Shown in pieces: positions 33,476-43,465 of a stretch of 64,000 bases of DNA. How positions within the stretch are numbered: position 1 is the first letter of the stretch; each line of letters begins with the position of its first letter. Origin of the DNA: Thozetella sp. PMI_491 (taxonomy: Eukaryota > Ascomycota > Sordariomycetes > Chaetosphaeriales > Chaetosphaeriaceae). The stretch lies in assembly GCA_021432635.1 (NCBI GenBank), contig MU270022.1, forward strand, positions 1,302,001-1,366,000. Direction: 5' to 3'. The notes under the pieces are model-generated. The model was given only the letters and a program-made list of their open reading frames with translations. It had not been told where the DNA came from and did not search any database. Both the position numbers and the translations under genes were made by a program.

Positions 33476-34693
33476 ATGTCTCTCACAATGCCCACCCATC
33501 AGGAATACTATCAAACACCGGGTCACATCGTAGCCGCGGCGATTGCGCTCCCTGTGGCTGATAGTGTTGCCGTACTGCTTCGGTTCTTGGCACGTAGAAG
33601 ACTGAGGCAGCCGCTCAAAGTAGACGATTGGCTTATGCTACCTGCGTCCGTAGGTTTTTCTATTTCGCTTCTTGTTCAACCCAATCCACACACTTACACG
33701 GATGTAAAGCTGTTGACTGCAGGACTGGGGGCTGCTCTAGTTTATAGCGTAGTAAAGCGTACACTTGGGTATCCTCTCATACCGGATGATTTACACGATG
33801 ACCCGTTTAAAATACTCAACGAGAAAACAAATGTGGCCGGGAAGGTAAGTGGGCTGCCGTCTCTGCTCTTTTTGGTGTGACTGACCAGATCCAGGTCCAA
33901 TTTGCTTCCGTTCTGATACTTCCCTTGGCACTGGGACTGATCAAGCTGAGCGTGCTTTTCTTCTACATGCGAATTTTCACCGTGACTGCCACTAGCATCA
34001 CGTACAAGCTACTCGTTGCACTTAATGTGCTAGTTTCTATGTGGGCAGTCGGCTTTTTCTTGGCGAATCTGTTTCAGTGCAGACTGGACACATGGGCCAT
34101 GTGGACTACGACCAAGGATCTTCAGATGCACTGCCCTGGGAGCATGTATTACAGTCTTGCTTTGGGCATCACGGATTTTTCCGCAGACCTGATTATTATC
34201 TGCATACCAATTGTTCCAGTGAGTGTTCTCCATACGAAGCGAATAGTATTAAGCTAAACTTCTAGGTTTGGCGTCTCAGCTTGCAAATAACAGCTAAGGC
34301 TGCTGCTACCGGTGTTTTTCTACTAGGCGCTGTGTAAGTTTTGATATATCAAGACTTATGTATTGAACTATTACTAAGGGTCTGACATTTGCATTGTAGG
34401 GCGGTTGTGGCTAGTTTGCTGCGACTAGTCGTGACCGCTAGACTTACGGCAGGTGGCTTTGACACTCGCGAAGACGGAATGCGTATGATCTGAACTTCCA
34501 GCCTCCGTAATAAATGCTGACAAGATGGACTATAGTCATTGTGTCGGGATTCATCTACTGGGGTATGATTGAATGCGGCGTTGCTATATTTGCTGCCTGC
34601 CTGCCAGTCGCTCAATACTTAGTTCGAAGGGGTCTTTCGACCTCCGGGACATCTGACCAGAGACTCAAAACCGAGCCGAGTCAAGAGATCTAA
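33476..34693 (+). CDS. Pth11/rhodopsin-like fungal integral membrane protein
   Basis: Five exons, 33476-33844, 33895-34218, 34266-34333, 34400-34482 and 34536-34693, give 333 aa. Membrane segments include GHIVAAAIALPVADSVAVLL, VQFASVLILPLALGLIKLSV, LLVALNVLVSMWAVGFFLAN, a segment around YYSLALGITDFSADLIIICI and VVASLLRLVV. Family landmarks are RRRLRQPLKVDDWLML after TM1 and KLSVLFFYMRIF after TM3. These are 7-TM proteins (rhodopsin-domain family, related to Pth11) of unknown or receptor-like function, and they are common neighbours of UstYa genes. The stretch at about 33650-33710 could be an extra intron (GTAGGT donor). A second ATG lies four codons in. Confidence 0.8.
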
Positions 34694-35526
34694 GATTGAT
34701 AGCATGTGTAATAAAGCCTTGAGATTACTGCAATGCTAGAAAGATTATCCATAGCTGTGTCGCGAGGACAATAGTGACAAAGGGGAATTCCTTCGTGATT
34801 ATGCATCTAGGTTGGGAAAAGAATGACCGTGAGTGCATGGTACTTTTAGATGTTGAAGAGGTCGTGCAGCGAGATAGATGTTACCCTTGTAGTTTGGATC
34901 CTCGGAGTCTGGGAGAAAGGTCACACGGTCTGTCCGTAAGATCCTATCCCTTACCCGACTCGGAGATAAGAGACAAATATGACGAAGTAGAGTCTGTTCG
35001 TGCTGAATATGTGCCTCTAGCTATTTTTACCGTGCCCAGCAGTGTGCAGGCACGGATGAGCCAACTGTACCGTCAAACTTCTATTGGGGTAATAACATTT
35101 AGTTGGAAGGACCCCAGCAAGCCGCTAATGATGATCGCATCACTTCTAATTAAACATGCCAGGTCCTTTGTCCCGGATAAATAGCCCGGCGGACTTCCTC
35201 CAGCGCACAGCCTCTTCCTTGACTCACCAACTGCATAATGTTGGGAGAATATGAGATCGGTATAAATTGTGGTTAGATCAAATTGTTATATGACCCTGGA
35301 GATAAGTTCAAGCAATGAGAGATACGAATGGCACCCGTCGGTGGTGCTTATAGAAGAAACCAGTGGGTTTCGTTTTTCCCTAACCCAAACCACAGTTGGC
35401 AGTCTCTGCGACCGGGCATTCGCTTCGCTTCTTGACCAGCTTCTATTCCACCACCTAATATATACTCTTATTACCTTGAACCAGGCCAAATCTAGCAGTG
35501 CGAACTGCAGCTAATCAACCAGCAGA
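34694..35526. other. Intergenic, no supported gene
   Basis: A long open frame at 34774-35184 begins at GTG, not ATG, and shows no domain, so it is not called. A TATA-like CTAATATATACTC at about 35455 lies some 70 bases before the monooxygenase start. Confidence 0.4.
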
Positions 35527-36878
35527 ATGGAGCCTGTTAATGTTCGCGTCGCTATTGTTGGAGGTGGTCTCGCGGGAGCGAGTCTCGCGAATGCCCTGGT
35601 TCAGCTTCCAGGCTTTGAGGTGCATGTGTTCGAGTCTGCTCCTGAATTCTCAGAGCGGGGTGCTTCTGTCGGACTTTCCGCCAAAACACAAGTCGCTATG
35701 CAGCAGATCATCCCGTCAACACCAGATCTGCTTAAGAGGGCTGGAGGGGTAACACAGGAGAAAAGCCGTATTCTCATGGTGAGTGCACAAAATAAAAACA
35801 CATCAACTCGGGTAGCGATCCTGAAGCTATATAGGGCTCGGGACCAGATGTGGGAGCTATTGTCGTCGAGATGGACGGTTCGGGCCAGATCAGCGTCCAC
35901 CGCGCATCGCTTCTTCGCGAGCTTCTTGCTCCGCTGCCGGAGGAGGTCCTACATGCCAATAAGCAGCTTAAAACCATCCAGAAACGGAATAACGGTAAAA
36001 TTGAGCTAAGATTTCAAGATGATGATGTCCAGCTCTTCGACGTCGTTATCGGTGCAGACGGAGTGTATAGCACCGTTCGCCATTACGTCCTTCAAGACAG
36101 TGACGGCCAATACCTACCGACCCCTGCTGGATTCTGGGACTGCCGGGTCATGACATCGATCGATAAAGCCAAGGCTGCTCTGGACAGCAAGTACCTAGAA
36201 GAAGGACATATGTACAGCTGGCTTGGAGAAGGGGCCTTTCTCCTCTACGGCACTGTTGGCCCGGTCGCTCAGTTCATCATCTCTGGCACTGAGAACGACC
36301 CACCGAAAGATCGAAAACGCCCCCTAGATCGGGACTATTTAAACAAGGCACTAGAAGGTTGGCTAGATGGGCCTATTGCCCCTAGCATAATCGATGTACG
36401 TCTTCTAAATTCTCCGCCTCGGACCGGCTAACTGAATATCTTGTAGTTGATTCTCGACCAACCCAACCCCTATAGCTACTCCCAATGGGAGCACAAGACC
36501 ACCCCAACCTACTCTAGAGGCAGAGTCTGCATCATAGGCGACGCTGCTCACGCAACATCTCCTTGGCAGGCTGCTGGGGTAGGGCAAGCAGTGGAAGACG
36601 TCCTGATTCTGAAGACGCTTCTGGAAACAGTCACATCGTTGGACGACATTGAGGCTGCGCTCAAGTCGTATGATGCTGTTAGGCGGCCTAGATGCCATCG
36701 TGTTATTGATTCTAGCAGGGGCACTGGTAATATCTGCTGTGGGCTGGTCCCCGAGGTCGGTCTGGATCCCAACAAGCTGAAGGCAGCGTTATTGCCGAGA
36801 TGGGACTTCATTTTCAGCCTCGACTTTGATGCGTACAAGCAAGAAGCTCTTGAGAAAATGAAGGAGTTTCAGAGGTAG
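35527..36878 (+). CDS. FAD-dependent monooxygenase (salicylate hydroxylase-like)
   Basis: Three exons, 35527-35778, 35835-36395 and 36447-36878, give 414 aa. The Rossmann fingerprint is VAIVGGGLAGASLANAL at the N-terminus, followed by FESAPEFSERGASVGLS. VHRASLLREL and DVVIGADGVYSTVRH (the DG motif) and IIGDAAHATSPWQAAGVGQA (the GD motif) complete the class A flavoprotein hydroxylase pattern. Such enzymes hydroxylate or epoxidise aromatic and other small molecules with NAD(P)H and O2. It sits in the centre of the UstYa group on the same strand as the Pth11-like gene, so a tailoring role in the putative pathway is likely but inferred. No membrane anchor. Confidence 0.93.
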
Positions 36879-37122
36879 CACAATTGAGACTGACAGATTT
36901 ATGCTGGCAGATTTACGGTTGAACTTTGCTTCTTGTGACGGGAAACAGGCAATCCACTAGCCTCTGCCATAGCCATACCATATATAGCTGAACACATCCC
37001 CCACCCTTTTAAAAATTAAAAAACATTTATTCTACTACCAAACAATATACAATACAACACAGTAGCTAAAATAAACATCTGACTATATACACAATTACTA
37101 GCCTTAAGGTAATTCTATATAA

Positions 37123-37903
37123 TTACATATCTGTAACTTGAAATAATGCAGAGCTAAGTGCTGCTCCCTGACTTGTAACGATCGCATCACGTGAAGAAGT
37201 CTTCAAGAAGGCCTCTGCACAATGATCTACATGATGAATTCCGGAATACCGTGGTTCCATAATCGTCCTCGTTAACGAAAGTCGGATCTGCTTTTTCCAA
37301 TAGAATACGCAATGAATGATATGCCACCGTCTTGTGGTGAAATACAGGGTGTCAGGTACGTCTGCCAAAGCACCAAGTTCACTGACATCATATGTCTTAT
37401 TACCATGCATGTCGGCATAGTATACCCAAGCTCCATCTGAGCCTAAACCAGCTTGATCAAACTCGTTCTCGAGTTCCACGTCTCTGCAGGCCGGAGGCAG
37501 CCAAGCCGCAGCAAGAGGAACATATTCGCAACCCATCGCCAAGGCTTCAGTCGTCGAATTCCCACAATCACAAATTTGGTTGTCCCGCTGTGTCGGTACC
37601 TGCGCCTTCAAATGACGAAGTCTCAGGCTTGCGTCAAAAGCCCCATATATTGCGAAGCACAAGACAGTAACCTTGACTGCCCAGCTCACGAGCCGCGGCA
37701 GAAAATTTAATGCGCGTCGCAGTGGTGTGCTAGTAGCATTGACACTTCTTGGAACATGTTCTTGTGATATGTTGCTATCAATTGATCTCCTCTGCTCCTG
37801 AGAGCTGATAAGACTTTGTGATGAGTGGTCAATTTCCGTCCTAGAAGTCGATTAATTATCGACAAGCACTGTTAGAGCTTGGGCGGACAGCCTACCACTT
37901 CAT
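37123..37903 (-). CDS. UstYa-related protein, copy 2, CGxS / HxIHC type
   Basis: Two exons: 37896-37903 (8 nt, M-K-W start) and 37123-37840, giving 241 aa. The tiny first exon is proposed because no ATG otherwise precedes the long hydrophilic N-terminus; donor GTAGGC, acceptor CTAG. One membrane helix (VSWAVKVTVLCFAIYGAF) is followed by CDCGNSTTEALAMGCEYVPL, WLPPACRDVELENEF and the paired HxxHC boxes HIIHCVFYWKKQIR and HVDHCAEAF. This branch of the UstYa superfamily differs from the canonical one by its CGxSxxEAxxxGC start after the helix. Copy 4 is its paralogue. Enzymatic role unproven; a type II membrane topology is expected. Confidence 0.82.
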
Positions 37904-38146
37904 TTTGGACACCCGATGGAGCACATGTGGTGTTCTCGGGTACTGCATATGTAGCGACGGTCAGTTAGTTAATGCCGCGAACAGGATTAGATATAAGATT
38001 TCTTCAAACGTGGTTTCGTCCGTGGAGCTGCACCCTTCAAAGCGCTGTAAGCTCACTGCAACCTTGTACGGGATACGGATTTAGGTTAAGGACCCCAGTC
38101 ACGTATTCCGCCGAGCAGGGGTCTGACAATGATACTTTACCCCGCG

Positions 38147-38384
38147 AGCCACGTCAAAATAATACCTTATATGGGGTGTTTGAGTGCAACCTAAGTAAGC
38201 CTTCGCAAAAGCTTGCAAAATAGGGGAATTATCATACCCCTTTCTGGGTATCTAGCTCGCACTAAAGCCACATCAAAATAATGCCTTATAGGGGGTGTTT
38301 GCCTGCAACCCACGTAAGCCTTCGCAAAAGCTTGCAAAATAAGGGAATTATTATCTGCCATTCTAGGTATCTAGCTCGCACTAA
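38147..38384. repeat. 119-base tandem repeat, two copies
   Basis: Copy 1 at 38147-38265 and copy 2 at 38266-38384, head to tail. Shared blocks include GCCTTCGCAAAAGCTTGCAA and TATCTAGCTCGCACTAA at each end. The copies differ at roughly a tenth to a seventh of positions. They fill the space between UstYa copies 2 and 3. No coding potential. Relation to a mobile element is possible; the block CTTCGCAAA recurs in the tandem repeat near 43.4 kb. Confidence 0.85.
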
Positions 38385-38482
38385 TCACCTGCTTTGTGTT
38401 ATGCTTGTATCCGAGACTAGTTTCTATTTCTACGCCCATTTGCCTCACCTATAGTCTAATTAATGCCCAGCTGGCATGCCAA

Positions 38483-39437
38483 CTAAGGTAACTTTTCGCC
38501 GGTCGTATTTCGCTTCTCTGCCCAATCATGTATTGCTGCCCAATCCCGGCACTGGTGTACTGTCTCGTAATTATCTATGAATTCTGTCTGAGCCATCCCG
38601 TTGTCAAGTGGTCGGAAGAGAATTGGTTGGAGGCTTCCTTGGCACATAAAAACCTGCCTCATTATGTCAATGCAGTGATCTAAGCTTGTTAGCATAAAAC
38701 AAACAGAGAGGGAAATTTAAAACCCGAATTTTGTCTCGTTGTGCTTACCTAAATGGTATTTTATCCCCATCGGCATAGCAGTAAAGCCTTCCCACAAGTG
38801 CTCTCTTATCATCTTCTACCGAGAGTGTCATTATCCTCCTTAGCAAACTTTCAAAATCCCAATTCTACTCACCAGGCAATGCAGATGGTGAAAGACCTCC
38901 GGCATGACGACAAAATGTCCCGGCTGCCGCATATCCGGGGCAGTGCCTTCTGGGATACGTGATGCCTCTGCCCCTGTAATGCTAACCAAACCCACTGAGA
39001 AAGAGTCAACATGCTTCCTATTCGTCAAGTGAGGTGATTTACCATCAACCAACGACTCCCATAGCCGACCGCTTCCTAGAGCAGGTTTTCCGAACCACTG
39101 TTTCGTCTCGTTGTCTCTTTGTCGGAAACGGACGTCTGTATAGACAATCACACTTCCAATGTCATCGTATATCGCTGGAATAGCCAAGTTAGAAAGTAGA
39201 TTCGGGCTATAGTAGCGGGATCAAAACACCTTCAGACGGTCGAATATACTGGAAATTTCCCTGTTTCTGCGAGAAAAGGCAATATGAAAGAAGGAATATT
39301 AATATTGCACAGAAACCATGAATGACCCAATGCCATGATTTAAACGAGGATAGAAATCTTGGTGCAGAAAATTTCGAGTGCCCTGAATCGGTTCTCTCTG
39401 CAATTGTTTCTGGCAGCTTCGTATATGCATAGGTCAT
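38483..39437 (-). CDS. UstYa-type oxidase (DUF3328), copy 3, canonical
   Basis: Four exons, 39230-39437, 38873-39174, 38749-38815 and 38483-38679, give 257 aa. The N-terminus MTYAYTKLPETIAE is family-like, followed by a membrane helix (HWVIHGFCAILIFLLSYCLF), AIYDDIGSVIVYTDVRF, LWESLVDG, HHLHCL (first HxxHC box) and HLDHCIDIMRQ (second box), then QCRDWAAIHDWAEKR. The third exon supplies KMIREHLWEGFTAMP between the boxes. Every junction has a GT donor and AG acceptor with a branch site (TTCTAAC, AATGACAC, GCTAAC). Expected function as for copy 1: copper- or heme-independent oxidation in peptide tailoring, by family only. An upstream ATG adds 15 residues but is less likely. Confidence 0.87.
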
Positions 39438-40003
39438 CTCGATGCCGAAAAGACGGGTCGGTACAGTCGAGAATATCATCAAGATGGCTGGTATGGAACG
39501 GGGTTACAGGCCGGGTGGAAGGGTGCGACGGCCACGACAGTGAGAAGGTCACTAGGGGCCCGGCGAGGTGTGTTAGGCCAAATTCGAACACTGATTCCGG
39601 GGAATTAAGGGACTGTTCTAAGGGGTCGGTTGGTTGGGTACTTATACGCTCAGTGCTGCGGCCATGTCCTCGCCCAGCTTTTTGGGCATGCCACAAGGAA
39701 TTCAGCGGGGTCCCTGGGTGGTCGAGAATTATGTGTGCTTTGCGCGCCTGAAATCGATATTCTTTTCATAAATAAAATCACTATCTATATGCAATATTGA
39801 GTAAGAGCTGACGCGGGACTCGCTTATAGGGGCTAATTACGTAGCATGCATGCAGCAGCAAATTTACAGGGTAGTCGAGGCGTCCAGCGTCTCCTCCCCT
39901 CCTGCCCGTGTCTAGGCCATATAAGATCATGGCCTCTACCCATAAAAATCCATTTTTACCGCGCCTCCCTGTTTCTTTCTCATGCTGCCAGCTCTACATT
40001 GGC
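39438..40003. promoter_or_regulatory. Divergent promoter between UstYa copies 3 and 4
   Basis: No supported gene in 566 bases. Copy 4 has an in-frame ATG further upstream (39929) that cannot be excluded. Confidence 0.45.
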
Positions 40004-40624
40004 ATGATGGAGTCAACTCGGTACGAGCATCTACCAACAACAGAAACACCGGATTTTCTGGACAATAACGGAAAACCTTCAGTTCTAAAGTCAAAACGTA
40101 CCCACACACTCGCAGCTCTAAGTACAATTACCATTGCATTGGTAATCTTTGCAGTATTATTCAGAGCTTCGTACCTGCGCAGCCCAGCCTCGGACGATAC
40201 TAAGGCCCACTATGACAACTGTGGCTCATCTTTGGAGGAGGCACATGCCCGCGGATGTCGATTCGAAATAATAATAGGCGCTTGGAATCTGCCGGAGTGC
40301 TTCGACGCCGAGCTGCAGGAAGAGTACCTTCATTATCGAAACTGGAAGTGGTATGAGGATGAGGCCATGACTCGCGAGATGCCACTGGAGGTATTGTCAA
40401 AGGGACATCACAGAAAGGCCTACTCTCCACTCGAATTCCATACTATCCATTGCATGTACGTCTGGAGAAAACAGCACCGAGCTTTTGCAGAAGGGAGAAG
40501 GATGGGGTTTGACATGCTGAGTCAAGAGCATACGGAACACTGCGCAAATGCTGTATTCGATCATGATCGACTGAACTACACAGTGATCACGACAATTTTT
40601 GATATCTGTCAATTTCCATCTTAA
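40004..40624 (+). CDS. UstYa-related protein, copy 4, CGxS / HxIHC type
   Basis: Single exon, 206 aa from the double ATG at 40004. The N-terminus MMESTRYEHLPTTE leads to a membrane helix (about 38-58). Cys73 opens the CGSSLEEAHARGC block, followed by WNLPECFDAELQEEY, HTIHC (146-150, with YVWRKQHRAF) and HTEHC (176-180). It is paralogous to copy 2, with conserved spacing, but is shorter at the N-terminus and lacks introns. In-frame codons extend upstream to 39908, including an ATG at 39929, yet that part has no family resemblance. Function as for copy 2: probable oxidase-like membrane protein of an unknown pathway. Confidence 0.83.
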   Translation: MMESTRYEHLPTTETPDFLDNNGKPSVLKSKRTHTLAALSTITIALVIFAVLFRASYLRSPASDDTKAHYDNCGSSLEEAHARGCRFEIIIGAWNLPECFDAELQEEYLHYRNWKWYEDEAMTREMPLEVLSKGHHRKAYSPLEFHTIHCMYVWRKQHRAFAEGRRMGFDMLSQEHTEHCANAVFDHDRLNYTVITTIFDICQFPS

Positions 40625-40958
40625 ATACTCTGTTCTTGCAAAAGTACTTGGAATAGCAAGACCAGCCCAACAGTAGAGTCAGGATAGATCACAATAGGGT
40701 GCTCAACTGCTGTGGACCCTTTGCATGCGATTCCTCCTTGAAGCCGTGCCAGGAATTCGGGGCGGACGCCAAAGAACCCGATGCTTTCTCATCCCACGAC
40801 TGCACTGCCGCAAATGACCTACACCTTCTTTGGACGTACCGGTTATTCGACAAAGAGGACAACTTATTAACCAACTTGTAATAAGTGGGAACTGAGGTAA
40901 TTCTTATCCGTAGCTCTTATGAGCAATCAATAATGCCCCGGTCACGTAAACACGCCAC

Positions 40959-41135
40959 AATAGTACCCGATCGGGTTTGTTTTTGCGCCTGTAACCTTCA
41001 TACGACAAGTTCAGACTGATATACGTTACAGTGCAGCAAGCTTATCAAAATAGTACCCGATCGGGTTCGTTTTTGCGACTGTAACCTTCGTACGACAAGT
41101 TCAGACTGACATATGTTCACAGTGCAGCAAGCTTG
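40959..41135. repeat. 90-base direct tandem repeat, two copies
   Basis: Copy 1 at 40959-41048 and copy 2 at 41049-41135. Both begin AATAGTACCCGATCGGGTT and end AGTGCAGCAAGCTT; they differ at a handful of positions. The CCCGATCGGG core is a 10-base palindrome. The right end reappears near 43.47 kb. Non-coding. Confidence 0.85.
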
Positions 41136-41179
41136 ATTTAGCTTCGTATACACATGCGGAGTATGCATAAGCTACTTTC

Positions 41180-41233
41180 CCGAGGGTCTGTAGGAGAGGG
41201 TCTAACGCTCACGCTCAGACCCTCGGTTAGACC
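41180..41233. repeat. Nested inverted repeat
   Basis: CCGAGGGTCTG (41180-41190) is mirrored by CAGACCCTCGG (41216-41226), and GGTCTAAC (about 41199-41206) by GTTAGACC (41226-41233). It directly follows the tandem repeat and could be the terminus of a small mobile element. Confidence 0.7.
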
Positions 41234-41376
41234 AGGCTGCATTCCCCTTCGATGACCGCGCAGCGGCTAGATTTAAACATTCTGTAACAACGTCAACGTC
41301 CCCGACCTACAACACATGGAAATGTTTTGGACGACTTTTCTTCAATTAGGTATTATTAGTGCTTGCACACACAATC

Positions 41377-42288
41377 ATGTGGCGAAATGACCGTCGGGCC
41401 TTGTACCGCCCACTGCCCAGGCCATTTGGCGCAGAGCAAAGTCGACGAGACATCTATCGGCCGATCGCTTATTTTTTGTTCATCTGTTTTATTCCCGCCA
41501 TCGTCTGGCTCTGCATACAGCAACAAAAGCTCAGTCGAATGCATTTACAACTGTATCAGAACATGTTCTCAGGTAGTAAGCTCTTGTCTACTCACACTAT
41601 TTCAATTAAGATAGTCGCACTAAGTTTCAAAGTACCTCAACAGTTGGTTACGTTTCAGCCGGAAGAGCGTTTCGTCAAATCTGATCCCCAAGATACATCG
41701 TCTCCATGGCGAGAGCTTTTCCCTCGTGAGTATTCTATCAAGTCTATATTTACAGGGAAAAAACGTTAAACGTGTTTACAGCTGCCAATGGCTTCGTGAA
41801 GATCAACAATCCCAGACTCTGGGGCCTCGATCGAGGCTATTTAGTTCCAAACTGGACCGAGACGAGTAGTGAGGGTTATTGCATATCAATGTTTCATCAA
41901 TTACATTGCTTAGTATGTCCATTGAACCTAGTCATTGATATGAGCTTATTCGTCTCAGGCCATAATTAAAACTGCTCTTTCTACAGTCAGTACTCTCTAT
42001 ACTACGAGATATCATGGGCTAATAGATCAGTCAAGCGCAGTAGTTCCCGATACCAGCCATCTTGATCATTGTATCGATTATCTTAGACAGGTTGGTTATC
42101 TTTGATAAATTTCAAGGTGTAAAGCTAAAAACTTTTAATAGGCAGTAATGTGTGCCGGCGACATGACTTTAGAGAAACCGTATTTTGACACACAATCTGA
42201 AGCCATTGCGGTAGATGGATGGGGCGAAATACATGAGTGCCGGAGCTGGACTGCGATTATGGATTTTGTAAAGACCCACAAATACTGA
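41377..42288 (+). CDS. UstYa-type oxidase (DUF3328), copy 5, canonical
   Basis: Five exons, 41377-41575, 41633-41725, 41782-41912, 41959-42090 and 42142-42288, give 233 aa. The N-terminal tail leads to a membrane helix (IYRPIAYFLFICFIPAIVWL), then QQLVTFQPEERFV, LWGLDRGYLVPNW, FHQLHCL (first HxxHC box), AIIKTALSTV, HLDHCIDYLRQAVMCAGD (second box) and HECRSWTAIMDFV. The third junction was placed at 41959 rather than at the later AG because it yields the family's HCLxxI. The first intron is optional: the region also reads through in frame. Family role as for copies 1 and 3. Flanked on both sides by related short repeats. Confidence 0.85.
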
Positions 42289-42890
42289 TGATTTATCCTT
42301 TTTACCTTGACGAACACGCGGCCCAAGCCGGTGATGGCTAATAATAGTGAAAAGGTGTTATGACAGGACCGTAGAAGTCACATCAGGCGTACTGAGCTGG
42401 CTTGTCGTACTTGACGACTACAATGGAATTGTGAGAGGTTAGATGGGAGTGAATGAGAAGTAGGCGAGCTCCATGGGTAGGAACAGATCCTTGGTTGGTC
42501 TGTCTCAATACTCCTACATGAAATCTATGTTCCGGGATTGCGGCTTCTCCTGTCACCAGAGCCCACCTGCTCAAAACTGACACTAGATGTGATGGTATTC
42601 TTCAATTGCCTAGCTGGAGTTTGCTTAAAAGAGACACGATTTCGACAGAAGAGAAAAGGGACCATTTTGCCTCGGTGCCGATACTTGTTACTCCAGTTGT
42701 TTAAGAAATGCCATCCTGTGCTTCTCCGTCATGACAACTTTCTAGCTTGACCGTCTAGCCTGTGCCTAGATGTGGCTTCTGCAAGTGTATTACCAAGAGC
42801 AGAAGGCGGCCTAAGGCTGTCCTGAGAACCTTCAAACCGTTAAAATCTTGGACATCTGACAGCCTTCTCAGACACCCGTCGACTAATCAG
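42289..42890. other. Intergenic with possible orphan exons
   Basis: On the minus strand an exon-like end (ATCTAAC branch, CCATTGTAG acceptor, then VKYDKPAQYA and stop at about 42384) might belong to the small-peptide gene to its right, but I cannot connect the frames with confidence. Confidence 0.3.
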
Positions 42891-43131
42891 TTACGAAGTG
42901 GGATCCTCAAGTCCATCCTGCTCAACTGTAAAGTGTTAACTACATTCACGATCCGACATTGTAAACTTACTAGGCGGGTTTCTAACAAATATTAGCTATG
43001 AATTTACAACAGAAGTAATTGACTCACCCTCCGACGTTGTAGAATCGGGGATCAATTTTCTCAACTGGAACGACGGCGGACAAAGCCATACCAGCAACGG
43101 CAAGTGCAGTCAAAATGCGAGAAAAATACAT
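42891..43131 (-). CDS. Very small secreted peptide; candidate RiPP precursor
   Basis: Exon 1 (43028-43131) is clear: MYFSRILTALAVAGMALSA is a strong signal peptide, followed by VVPVEKIDPRFYNVGG and a GTGAGT donor. Downstream I propose an 11-nt exon (42971-42981) and a last exon (42891-42925), giving 49 aa ending IEQDGLEDPTS. A two-exon alternative (acceptor at 42981, stop at 42936) also gives 49 aa with a different tail. The mature peptide would be about 30 residues with a Phe-Tyr-Asn-Val stretch after Arg; UstYa enzymes typically cross-link Tyr or Phe residues. There is only one possible core, unlike multi-core dikaritin precursors, and no Lys-Arg site. Not homologous to anything I know. Confidence 0.5.
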
Positions 43132-43349
43132 CGTGGCGAGCTTAAGACGGTAGATTGTGGGTTATTGTTGATGAACTGTGCAAAAGAATTAACGATCTTG
43201 TACAGATGTAACAACTTCCAAGAAGATGGCTTGAGCTTATTTATTCTTTTTCCCTGTTTCCGCCTTCTCGTTCTGGCAGTACCTTTCTCTACCCCCAGTG
43301 TGGTGGAGGAAATGTGGAAGGTCAAGTGTCCGCTTATTTTAACCGCTAG

Positions 43350-43465
43350 CTTCGCAAATTTCAATCTATTACAGCAAGCTTCGCAAATTTCAACCTATTC
43401 CAGCAAGCTTCGCAAATTCCAATCTATTACAGCAAGCCTCGCAAATTTCAATCTATTACAGCAAG
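43350..43465. repeat. 29-base tandem repeat, four copies
   Basis: Units at 43350-43378, 43379-43407, 43408-43436 and 43437-43465. Each starts CTTCGCAAATTTCAA (or one or two substitutions) and ends ATTACAGCAAG. It lies 220-335 bases upstream of the small-peptide start codon, within its probable promoter. Confidence 0.9.

Noticed and set aside
34774-35184. 136-codon open frame in the UstYa locus
   Set aside because: Begins at GTG, the first ATG removes nine residues, and there is no signal peptide, domain or splice support.
40689-40881. Short overlapping frames after UstYa copy 4, one with several Cys
   Set aside because: No signal peptide on either strand and no introns that would provide one, so not a believable precursor.
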